Shown one piece after another: positions 7,067 through 12,212 of a DNA stretch of 12,212 nt. The translations under genes and the position numbers were made by a program. This DNA is from an uncultured Verrucomicrobiota bacterium (GTDB lineage: Bacteria; Verrucomicrobiota; Verrucomicrobiia; Limisphaerales; UBA1096). The notes beneath the pieces were generated by a model. It was not told where the DNA came from and did not search any database. It saw only the letters and a list, made by a program, of their open reading frames with translations. Position 1 is the first letter of the stretch. Every line of letters begins with the position of its first letter. The stretch is from the NCBI GenBank assembly GCA_913045395.1, contig CAJWPV010000011.1, positions 1-12,212 on the forward strand. The letters run 5' to 3'.

Positions 7067-7774
7067 TTACTCCGTTGGCTTTGGCTTCGTCGGGCGGGGG
7101 CGGGGGCCGAACAGGGCGGTGCCAATCCGAATGAGGGTGGAGCCTTCCTCGATCGCCACCTCGAAGTCGCCGCTCATGCCCATACTGAGATGTTGCAGCG
7201 GTGCGCCCAGTTTTTGTTGGCAGGCCTCCTTAAGCTCACGTAGTCGCTGAAATACCGGCCGCACCTTTTCCGGCTCGGGCGTCCACGGGGCAAGCGTCAT
7301 CAGGCCGTGAATTTCCAGTCGCGGCAAGTCGTTGATCGGCTCGAGGATGTCGAGCAACTCGGCTGGCTTGAAGCCGTGCTTGGTGCCCTCGCCGGCGACG
7401 TTGACTTCCAGCAACACCGGCATGTCTTTGGCGGTGTTGTGGGCGTGTTTGTTGATTTCCTCGGCGATCGATAGCCGATCGACGCTATGGATCATGCTGA
7501 ACAACCGCACCGCATCTCGGCATTTGTTGGACTGCAAATGACCGATGAGGTGCCACTCAATATTGCCCGGGCAGGTGGAGATTTTCAGCTTTGCCTCCTG
7601 GATTTTGCTTTCTCCGAAGACGCGGCAGCCGTGATAGGTCAACTCGCGCACGGCGTCTGCACTGTGGTTTTTAGAGATCGGCAGCAGCATGACTTCCGCC
7701 GGGTCACGTCCGGCAAGTTCACAGGCGGTATTGATCCGTTCGCGGATGACGTGCAATCGCTCGTCCAGTTCCAT
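7067..7774 (-). CDS. yggS: YggS/PROSC-family pyridoxal 5'-phosphate homeostasis protein
   Basis: Single-domain PLP-binding barrel protein of 235 residues. The family binds PLP and buffers vitamin B6, and loss in E. coli disturbs amino-acid metabolism; no catalytic reaction is established. The PLP lysine is Lys35 in LLPISKNHSAD (usual family pattern AVSKT.P). Other signatures are GESKIQEAKLK (usual GENYVQE), WHLIGHLQSNK, IHSVDR, LEVNVAGEGTKHGF, HGLMTLAP, and near the C-terminus LSMGMSGDFEVAIEEGSTLIRIGTALFG, a diagnostic block. The frame is open 42 codons further to an ATG at 7900, but that stretch overlaps the end of ndk, is rich in Pro/Arg/Lys and merely translates a 24-base palindrome. MELDERLHVIRERI is the usual beginning, so I start at 7774. 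No Shine-Dalgarno is visible. It lies 100 bases after ndk and 47 bases before thiG. Confidence 0.93.
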   Translation of the reverse strand: MELDERLHVIRERINTACELAGRDPAEVMLLPISKNHSADAVRELTYHGCRVFGESKIQEAKLKISTCPGNIEWHLIGHLQSNKCRDAVRLFSMIHSVDRLSIAEEINKHAHNTAKDMPVLLEVNVAGEGTKHGFKPAELLDILEPINDLPRLEIHGLMTLAPWTPEPEKVRPVFQRLRELKEACQQKLGAPLQHLSMGMSGDFEVAIEEGSTLIRIGTALFGPRPRPTKPKPTE

Positions 7775-7842
7775 GTGGCGATTTAGCCACAGCAACCGGT
7801 GCGGCGGCAAGGTTGCTGCTGTTTCGCGCTTGCCTCGAGGTG

Positions 7843-7866
7843 CGCCCCGCTTGGCCAAGCGGGGCG
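7843..7866. repeat. 24-base perfect palindrome built around GCTTGGCCAAGC
   Basis: A 12-base GCTTGGCCAAGC core (7849-7860) is extended on both sides by CGCCCC and GGGGCG, giving 12 perfect base pairs with no loop, in the 100-base gap between ndk and the yggS-type gene. In RNA it could fold as an eight-pair GC-rich stem with a TTGGCCAA loop. No T-run follows on either strand, so it is not a classical intrinsic terminator. Confidence 0.85.
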
Positions 7867-7874
7867 GCGGCGGT

Positions 7875-8306
7875 TTAGCTGAACAGTTCGCCGTCGGCAA
7901 AGAAGCGCTTCAGCTCCGCCTGGCCGTTCTCGACTGAGTCGGAGGCGTGAACCACATTTTGCATTTTATCCTGGCCGAAGTCGCCACGGATTGTTCCTTT
8001 ATCGGCAACGGTCGAGTCGGTCGGCCCGACCATTTCACGGATGTGGGCGATGGCATTCTCGCCTCGCAGCGCGATTGCCATCACCGGTGATGACTGCATA
8101 AAACCCTGTATTTCAGGGAAAAACGGCAGATCGGTCAGGTGCGCGTAGTGTTCTTGCAGTATCTCGTCCGACAAACGCATCATCTTCACGCCGTACACCT
8201 CGAAGCCGGCTTCCTCAAAGCGTTTCAACACCTCGCCGCATTTGCGGCCCTCCAGACAATCAGGTTTCAACAAAACCAATGACTCTTCCATAAGCGCGCG
8301 AATCAT
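7875..8306 (-). CDS. ndk: Nucleoside diphosphate kinase
   Basis: Transfers the gamma-phosphate of ATP to nucleoside diphosphates through a phosphohistidine, balancing NTP and dNTP pools in the cytoplasm. The 143 residues show SLVLLKPDCLEG (9-20; Lys14), a REMVGPTDSTVADKGTIRGD block (90-109) and the active-site histidine His120 in NVVHASDSVENG (117-128), where Ala replaces the more common Gly of NxxHGSD, a change seen in other NDKs. Length is normal. Two ATGs are possible. ATG 8306 has GGAG ten bases upstream. ATG 8291 (MEESLVLLKPD) fits the usual family N-terminus but has no Shine-Dalgarno. I use 8306 and regard five residues as uncertain. It is 80 bases downstream of the lactonase-like gene and upstream of the yggS-type gene. 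Confidence 0.94.
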   Translation of the reverse strand: MIRALMEESLVLLKPDCLEGRKCGEVLKRFEEAGFEVYGVKMMRLSDEILQEHYAHLTDLPFFPEIQGFMQSSPVMAIALRGENAIAHIREMVGPTDSTVADKGTIRGDFGQDKMQNVVHASDSVENGQAELKRFFADGELFS

Positions 8307-8362
8307 GGGGTCGAATCTCCGCGTGAAAAGCGAAAAGTCGCCCAGTTTCTATTTTTTATCCT

Positions 8363-8373
8363 GCTTGGCCAAG
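8363..8373. repeat. Copy of the iterated palindrome between the lactonase-like gene and ndk
   Basis: GCTTGGCCAAG, containing the perfect 10-base palindrome, about 13 bases past the stop of the lactonase-like gene in an 80-base intergenic stretch. Nothing else recognisable lies in this gap. Confidence 0.75.
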
Positions 8374-8386
8374 TTATCTGGGGGCC

Positions 8387-9433
8387 TCAAGTCATGTGGG
8401 CGCCGATGGCGTCGGTGTAAACGGCGTAGAGGCTCTGACTGGCGGTCATGAACAGCCGGTTGCGTTTGCGGCCGCCGAAGCAGACGTTCGAGCAAATCTC
8501 CGGCAGTAAAATCTGGCCGATGCGATCGCCGTTCGGGGCGAAGACGTGTACGCCGTCGTACCCAGCGCCAACCCAGCCCGCGCTGGCCCAGATATTGCCA
8601 TCCACGTCGACACGAATGCCGTCCGCGTTGCCGGGGTTGTCGAAACCATCAAGCTTCATCGAGGCAAACTCTTTTCCGTTTTTCAGTTTCTCGCCATCAA
8701 CATCCCACACCTTGATGTTTTTCCCGTCACCAGTGTCGGAGACATAAAGCTTGTCCAGGTCGGGCGAGAAGCAGAGGCCGTTTGGCTTAAAAATGTCGTC
8801 GGTCAACTTGGTGATTTTCCTGCTCTTGGCGTCGATGCGGTAGATGGCCTCCTTGAGGTGCAACGGGCCTTTGTTGCCTTCGTAATTCCACATGCTACCG
8901 TAGCCGGGATCGGTAAACCAGATCGAGTTGTCGCCGCGATGCACGACCGCGTCGTTCGGGGCGTTGAGCGGTTTGCCGTCGAACGTGGCCGCGAGCACGG
9001 TCTCGGTGCCGTCATACTCGTAGCGCACTACTCGGCGGTGCCCGTGCTGGCAGGAGATTTGCCGCCCCTGATAATCGAACGTGTTGCCGTTGCTATTGCC
9101 GCTGGGCTTGCGAAACACGCTCACGCGGTTGTCGTCCTCAACCCAGCGCATTTGCAGGTCATTCGGGATATCGCTGAAAACCAGGTACCGACCCACGCCG
9201 TTCCACGCACAGCCCTCGGTCCACAACGTATTGGGATTGGTGTAGAGCCGCCGGATGGGTGTGTTGCCGAGCTTGTATTTGTCGAATCGCGGATCCAGCG
9301 AGATGATGTCGGGATCGGGGTAGCGTGTCGGATTTTTTCCGGTCCAGTCACGAGCGCTGGCCGTGGCCAAGCTGGTGCCGAAAACGGCTGTGGTGGCGAG
9401 AAAACTCCTGCGATCGATCTGGGTCTTGTTCAT
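8387..9433 (-). CDS. Tat-exported SMP-30/gluconolactonase-family beta-propeller protein
   Basis: A 348-residue protein with a twin-arginine signal, DRRSFLATTAVFG (7-19), followed by a hydrophobic stretch and a likely cleavage after ATASA (23-27), so it folds before export to the periplasm. The mature part is a six-bladed SMP-30/gluconolactonase propeller, a family of Ca2+- or Zn2+-dependent lactonases that open sugar lactones to acids. Candidate metal ligands are Glu73 in WTEGCAW, Asn160 in NAPNDAVVH (157-165), and Asp271 in ADGIRVDVDGN (270-280). Propeller strands recur as IWFTDPGYG (171-179), KPNGLCFSPD (216-225) and LYVSDTGDG (229-237). Length is normal for exported members. The ATG at 9433 lies inside the palindrome CATTTAAATG and has no Shine-Dalgarno. 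It is divergent from the LarA-like gene, suggesting shared regulation and a sugar-acid role; the actual lactone is unknown. Confidence 0.88.
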   Translation of the reverse strand: MNKTQIDRRSFLATTAVFGTSLATASARDWTGKNPTRYPDPDIISLDPRFDKYKLGNTPIRRLYTNPNTLWTEGCAWNGVGRYLVFSDIPNDLQMRWVEDDNRVSVFRKPSGNSNGNTFDYQGRQISCQHGHRRVVRYEYDGTETVLAATFDGKPLNAPNDAVVHRGDNSIWFTDPGYGSMWNYEGNKGPLHLKEAIYRIDAKSRKITKLTDDIFKPNGLCFSPDLDKLYVSDTGDGKNIKVWDVDGEKLKNGKEFASMKLDGFDNPGNADGIRVDVDGNIWASAGWVGAGYDGVHVFAPNGDRIGQILLPEICSNVCFGGRKRNRLFMTASQSLYAVYTDAIGAHMT

Positions 9434-9465
9434 TTAAATGAAGGTTAATCGGTGAACGCAGCATC

Positions 9466-9476
9466 GCTTGGCCAAG
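9466..9476. repeat. Copy of the iterated palindrome in the divergent promoter region
   Basis: GCTTGGCCAAG with the perfect 10-base core, followed by TGG as in the copy at 10744. Confidence 0.75.
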
Positions 9477-9500
9477 TGGTGGGAGCAAGAAAAAGCTCGC

Positions 9501-9512
9501 GCTTGGCTAAGC
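9501..9512. repeat. Variant copy of the iterated palindrome (GCTTGGCTAAGC)
   Basis: One base from the perfect 12-mer, with both outer arms kept; 35 bases from the copy at 9466. Confidence 0.65.
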
Positions 9513-9535
9513 GATTTTGTTGGCTTGCCAACCTG

Positions 9536-10807
9536 ATGGCTGTCGAATTCCCTACAATGTTTCGTGTGCATCAGAGGTTTGATGCCACGCCACCGGTGGA
9601 TGTCGCCACGTCGGTTGCCGCTGGTTTTCCGGTGATTCACGGGCGGTTAAAACCGGGGATGCGGGTTGCTGTCGGCGTAGGGAGCCGCGGCATCTCGAAC
9701 TTGTCCAAGGTTGTAGCCGCCGTAATCGGCGAGTTGAAAAGCGCCGGCACGGCCCCTTTCATCATTCCGGCGATGGGCAGCCACGGCGGGGCGACGCCGG
9801 AAGGGCAGGCCGGGTTGCTTGCCGACTACGGCGTGACCGAGGCGTCGATGGGCGTTCCGGTTCGCGCCTCGATGGAGGTCAAGTCGCTTGGCCAGGCGGA
9901 CGACGGGCAGGACGTGCCATGGAGCTGCGAGGCGCTGGCGGCGGACGGGGTCGTTGTGATCAACCGCATCAAACCGCACACCGATTTTGCTGGGCCAATG
10001 GGTAGCGGGCTGACGAAGATGCTCGTCGTGGGCCTGGGCAAACACGCCGGCGCCTCGGCGTATCATGCCGCCGCGCTAAAGCTTGGCTACGAGGCGGCAT
10101 TGACGCGCCTGGCCAAGGTGGTTTTTGAGCGGGCTCCGGTCCTCGGTGGCGTGGCTATTGTCGAGAACGCGATGCATGACTCGGCGCGCGTTGAGGTGCT
10201 TGCAGCCGACGTGATTTCCCAGCGCGAGCTGGAGCTGTGTGCCGAGGCGGCGACGATGATGCCCGCGCTGCCTTTTGACGAAATCGACCTGCTGATTGTC
10301 GATCAAATCGGCAAAAACATCAGCGGCACCGGCATGGACACCAACACGATCGGCCGCAGTGTGCACGGCTATCATCTTATGCCGGAGCACGCGGCCGCCA
10401 AACCGTTCATCTGGCGGATTTTCGTGCGTGGTCTGACGCCGGAGACACACGGCAACGCCATCGGCATCGGCTTGGCCGAGGCAACGACCAGGCGGCTAGT
10501 TGCCGAGGTGGATGCTGCCGCGCTGCGTACCAATGTGCTCACGTCGCGCGCCGTCCAGTGTGCCAAGTTACCGATGGATTTCGAGACCGATGCCGAGGCG
10601 ATCCTCGCGATGCTGGCGTCGTTGCCCGATTCCGACCCGGCCAAGGCCCGGGTGGTGCGCATTCGTGACACGCTCTCGCTTGGCACGCTCGAGGTCTCCG
10701 CCGCGCTTGACGCCGAGGTGGCGGCGCACCCCGCAGTTGAGCCGCTTGGCCAAGTGGAGCCGATGCAGTTCGACGAGTCGGGTAACCTTGCTGAGTTGGC
10801 CCTGTAG
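9536..10807 (+). CDS. LarA-like (DUF2088, lactate racemase family) protein
   Basis: A 423-residue member of the LarA/DUF2088 superfamily. Characterised members use a nickel-pincer nucleotide cofactor to racemise or epimerise 2-hydroxy acids through hydride transfer; this protein's substrate is unknown. The N-terminal domain shows VAVGVGSRGISN (44-55) and PAMGSHGGATPEGQ (78-91), the family's catalytic-His-bearing loop. Then follow RIKPHTDFAGPMGSGLTKML (144-163) and VGLGKHAGA (165-173), where LarA places cofactor lysine and histidines. A C-terminal domain holds DQIGKNISGTGMDTN (256-270). The frame is open to a GTG at 9452, but the added residues (SLGQ..., SRLAKR...) are translated palindromes. 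I choose ATG 9536; ATG 9557 (MFRVHQRF) is also possible. Neither has a Shine-Dalgarno. No larB, larC or larE for cofactor synthesis is in view. It is divergent from the lactonase-like gene. Confidence 0.83.
   Translation: MAVEFPTMFRVHQRFDATPPVDVATSVAAGFPVIHGRLKPGMRVAVGVGSRGISNLSKVVAAVIGELKSAGTAPFIIPAMGSHGGATPEGQAGLLADYGVTEASMGVPVRASMEVKSLGQADDGQDVPWSCEALAADGVVVINRIKPHTDFAGPMGSGLTKMLVVGLGKHAGASAYHAAALKLGYEAALTRLAKVVFERAPVLGGVAIVENAMHDSARVEVLAADVISQRELELCAEAATMMPALPFDEIDLLIVDQIGKNISGTGMDTNTIGRSVHGYHLMPEHAAAKPFIWRIFVRGLTPETHGNAIGIGLAEATTRRLVAEVDAAALRTNVLTSRAVQCAKLPMDFETDAEAILAMLASLPDSDPAKARVVRIRDTLSLGTLEVSAALDAEVAAHPAVEPLGQVEPMQFDESGNLAELAL
10744..10754. repeat. Copy of the iterated palindrome near the 3' end of the LarA-like gene
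   Basis: GCTTGGCCAAG read as PLGQV close to the C-terminus, in a poorly conserved tail of the protein. Confidence 0.75.
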
Positions 10808-10884
10808 AAAATAAACTCGCCTGGGGCTCTGCTTCGCTTCAAGAATGTGTCGGACGACTTGACGAGCTGCCCCAAGAAATCACC

Positions 10885-11838
10885 ATGCCTGATACACCTC
10901 AAAATCCCATGAGCCGCCGCGATCTACTAAAGACGACCAGTGTTGCCACCGCTGGCCTGTTGGCTGCCAGCGCCACGACGCAGGCTAAGCCTAATAGGAA
11001 AAGTGGCAGTGATCCGTTCCGGTACTGCCTAAACATGAGCACGATCCGTGGGCAGGAATTGTCCGTCACCGGGGAGGTCGATATTGCCGGCAAGGCGGGC
11101 TACAACGCCATCGAGCCGTGGCTGGGCAAGCTCAATGACTACAAGAACAACGGTGGCTCGCTGAAGGATTTGCGCAAGCGCATCGAGGATCACGGGCTGA
11201 CTGTCGAGAGTGCGATTGGCTTTGCGCGTTGGATTGTCGATGATGACGCGCAGCGAGCCAAGGGCCTCGAGGACGCCCGGCGTGACATGGATCTGCTCGC
11301 CCAACTCGGCGCCAAGCGCATCGCCGCGCCGCCGGCCGGTGCCCGCAGCACGGTTGACCCGATGGCGGCGGCCAAGCGGTATCGTAAACTACTTGAAATC
11401 GGCGACCAGATCGGTGTCGTGCCGCAGATCGAAATGTGGGGCGGCAACCCATCGATCGGCCGCGTGAGCACCGCTATTTACATCGCGATTGAGGCCGGCC
11501 ACCCGAGCGCCTGTTTTTTGGGCGATGTTTATCACACCTACAAGGGCGGCTCTGATTTCGCCGGGCTGAAGATGCTCGGCCCGCAGGCGTTGCAGCATTT
11601 TCACTGGAACGATTATCCGGCCGACCCGCCGCTGGACAAAATCGGCGATCAGCACCGGGTGTTCCCCGGCGACGGCATCGCACCGATCGCCGACATCACG
11701 AGAGGCTTTTTGCAGGTCGGCGCGGCGCCGGTATTGTCACTTGAGTTGTTCAATCGCGAATACTGGGCGATGGACGCGCTCGAGGCCGCCAGGATTGGAC
11801 TCGACAAAATGAAGGCCTCCGTCGCCCCGGCACTTTAG
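10885..11838 (+). CDS. Tat-exported sugar phosphate isomerase/epimerase-like TIM-barrel protein
   Basis: A 317-residue protein of the xylose-isomerase-like/AP-endonuclease-2 barrel superfamily, often annotated as hydroxypyruvate isomerase or sugar epimerase; its substrate cannot be told. It begins with a twin-arginine signal, SRRDLLKTTSVATAGLLAAS (10-29), ending near TTQAKP, so it is probably periplasmic. Candidate divalent-metal ligands are Glu183 (VPQIEMWGG), Asp214 and His217 (FLGDVYHTYKGG), His240 (QHFHWNDYP) and Glu287 (LSLELFNREYW), in the order expected for the family. DQHRVFPGDGI (255-265) is another family block. The start is ATG 10885; the in-frame ATG at 10909 (MSRRDLLK) would keep the signal and is an alternative. 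Only a weak AAGAAA precedes the first. A 77-base gap separates it from the LarA-like gene and 9 bases separate it from the dehydrogenase, so the last two are likely co-transcribed. Confidence 0.87.
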   Translation: MPDTPQNPMSRRDLLKTTSVATAGLLAASATTQAKPNRKSGSDPFRYCLNMSTIRGQELSVTGEVDIAGKAGYNAIEPWLGKLNDYKNNGGSLKDLRKRIEDHGLTVESAIGFARWIVDDDAQRAKGLEDARRDMDLLAQLGAKRIAAPPAGARSTVDPMAAAKRYRKLLEIGDQIGVVPQIEMWGGNPSIGRVSTAIYIAIEAGHPSACFLGDVYHTYKGGSDFAGLKMLGPQALQHFHWNDYPADPPLDKIGDQHRVFPGDGIAPIADITRGFLQVGAAPVLSLELFNREYWAMDALEAARIGLDKMKASVAPAL

Positions 11839-11847
11839 TGTTATACG

Positions 11848-12212
11848 ATGGCTGTGTACGACGAACTCGCCGGCCGTTTGGTATTGATCACCGGCGGGGC
11901 CAACGGCATTGGCCGGGCGATGGTCGAGGCATTCCATGTGCAGGAAGCCGTGGTTTGCTTTTGTGACTTGGACGAGAAGGCCGGTGCGCGCCTGGCCAAG
12001 CGCCTGGGCGACCGGGCTGAATTTGCCAAGGTTAACCTCACCAGCGAGGCCGACATCAAGCGCTGGGTGGCACGTATAGCCAAGCGGCATGGCGACATTC
12101 ACGTGCTCATCAACAACGCTGCGCGCGACCCGCGCATCGCCCTTGAGGACGTCACCGCGAAGGCGTGGGATGATCTTTTTGCCAGCAATATTCGAGCCTA
12201 TTTTCTAGCCTG
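11848..12212 (+). CDS. Short-chain dehydrogenase/reductase, N-terminal part (partial, runs off the right edge)
   Basis: NAD(P)-dependent oxidoreductase of the classical SDR family; 121 residues are visible of an expected 250 or so. The Rossmann motif is TGGANGIG (15-22), after LAGRLVLI. Asp40 at the end of beta-2 (VVCFCDLD) suggests preference for NAD(H) over NADP(H). The structural motif NNAA (89-92; usual NNAG) and Asn114 in LFASNIRAYFLA, the catalytic-tetrad Asn, are present. The Ser and the Tyr-x-x-x-Lys lie beyond the window. ATG 11848 has no Shine-Dalgarno and lies 9 bases after the TAG of the isomerase-like gene, indicating an operon. The context suggests oxidation or reduction of a sugar or sugar acid. 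Confidence 0.9.
   Translation, partial: MAVYDELAGRLVLITGGANGIGRAMVEAFHVQEAVVCFCDLDEKAGARLAKRLGDRAEFAKVNLTSEADIKRWVARIAKRHGDIHVLINNAARDPRIALEDVTAKAWDDLFASNIRAYFLA

Larger units (their letters stand above)
9434..9535. promoter_or_regulatory. Divergent intergenic region with three TTGGC-type inverted repeats
   Basis: The 102 bases between the lactonase-like gene (minus) and the LarA-like gene (plus) must hold both promoters if the starts are right. They contain GCTTGGCCAAG (9466-9476), GCTTGGCTAAGC (9501-9512, centre 35 bases further) and TTGGC-N2-GCCAA (9520-9531). Such spaced dyads in a divergent promoter could be regulator operators, but the same motif occurs inside genes, so a regulatory role is only inferred. 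I found no convincing -35/-10 pair. Confidence 0.45.

Noticed and set aside
6696..7250. 184-codon plus-strand open frame spanning thiG and the yggS-type gene
   Set aside because: It crosses two genes on the opposite strand and their gap; no motif, no plausible start signal.
7843..7866. Intrinsic terminator at the 24-base palindrome
   Set aside because: Strong stem, but no run of T follows on either strand.
9431..9440. Palindrome CATTTAAATG at the lactonase-like start codon as an operator
   Set aside because: A single 10-base AT-rich palindrome at one place, no second copy or spacing pattern to support function.
8546..9448. 300-codon open frame on the plus strand opposite the lactonase-like gene
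   Set aside because: It is fully antisense to a gene with clear family motifs and Tat signal, its product resembles no family I know, and the open frame follows from GC-rich codon use on the other strand.
10822..10874. Inverted repeat TGGGGC / GCCCCA upstream of the isomerase-like gene
   Set aside because: Six pairs with a loop of about 40 bases; too weak to call an RNA element or terminator.
1..12212. CRISPR arrays, tRNA/rRNA genes, insertion sequences, phage or defence genes
   Set aside because: No regularly spaced direct repeats, no tRNA-like cloverleaf recognised, no transposase, integrase or nuclease motifs in any reading frame examined. The palindrome copies are irregularly spaced and so not CRISPR-like.

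Overview
The window looks like chromosomal DNA (I estimate high-50s % GC) from a Gram-negative bacterium, most likely of the PVC group (Verrucomicrobiota or Planctomycetota). I infer this from the gene types: Tat-exported SMP-30 lactonase and TIM-barrel sugar isomerase-like proteins, a LarA-like (DUF2088) protein, a ribulokinase with the GIDFGTLSGRALLV signature, and lipopolysaccharide heptose genes. Most start codons lack a Shine-Dalgarno sequence. The phylum is inferred from protein style, not proven. No mobile element, rRNA, tRNA, CRISPR array or phage gene was seen.

Layout. 1-817 (minus): N-terminal half of an L-ribulokinase, running off the left edge. It is divergent from an alpha/beta hydrolase at 922-1647 (plus). 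From 1658 to 9433 every gene is on the minus strand; in transcription order these are an exported SMP-30/gluconolactonase-like protein, ndk, a YggS-type PLP protein, thiG, a broken heptose-7-phosphate kinase (hldE/rfaE type), a GmhB-like HAD phosphatase, lysA and a large MMPL/RND-type membrane protein. From thiG to the MMPL gene spacing is tight (an 8-base overlap, then gaps of 5, 53 and 19 bases), so this part is probably one transcript. On the plus strand from 9536 are a LarA-like protein, a Tat-exported sugar-phosphate-isomerase-like protein and the start of a short-chain dehydrogenase that runs off the right edge.

The minus-strand block is mostly housekeeping: nucleotide balance, PLP homeostasis, the thiamin thiazole ring, lysine synthesis and an envelope exporter. 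The right-hand genes, read divergently from the lactonase, resemble a sugar or sugar-acid utilisation locus; substrates cannot be read from sequence.

Two observations stand out. First, the perfect palindrome CTTGGCCAAG occurs six times in 12.2 kb, where about 0.01 is expected by chance, with many one-base variants in genes and between them. It behaves like a genome-wide highly iterated palindrome, comparable in kind to cyanobacterial HIP1, and it clusters in the divergent promoter region near 9.5 kb and forms a 24-base palindrome between ndk and the yggS-type gene. Second, the heptose kinase next to gmhB is a clear pseudogene with a premature stop, a frameshift and a large internal deletion, which suggests this copy of the ADP-heptose pathway is decaying. 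I did not find a convincing wholly new multi-gene system.
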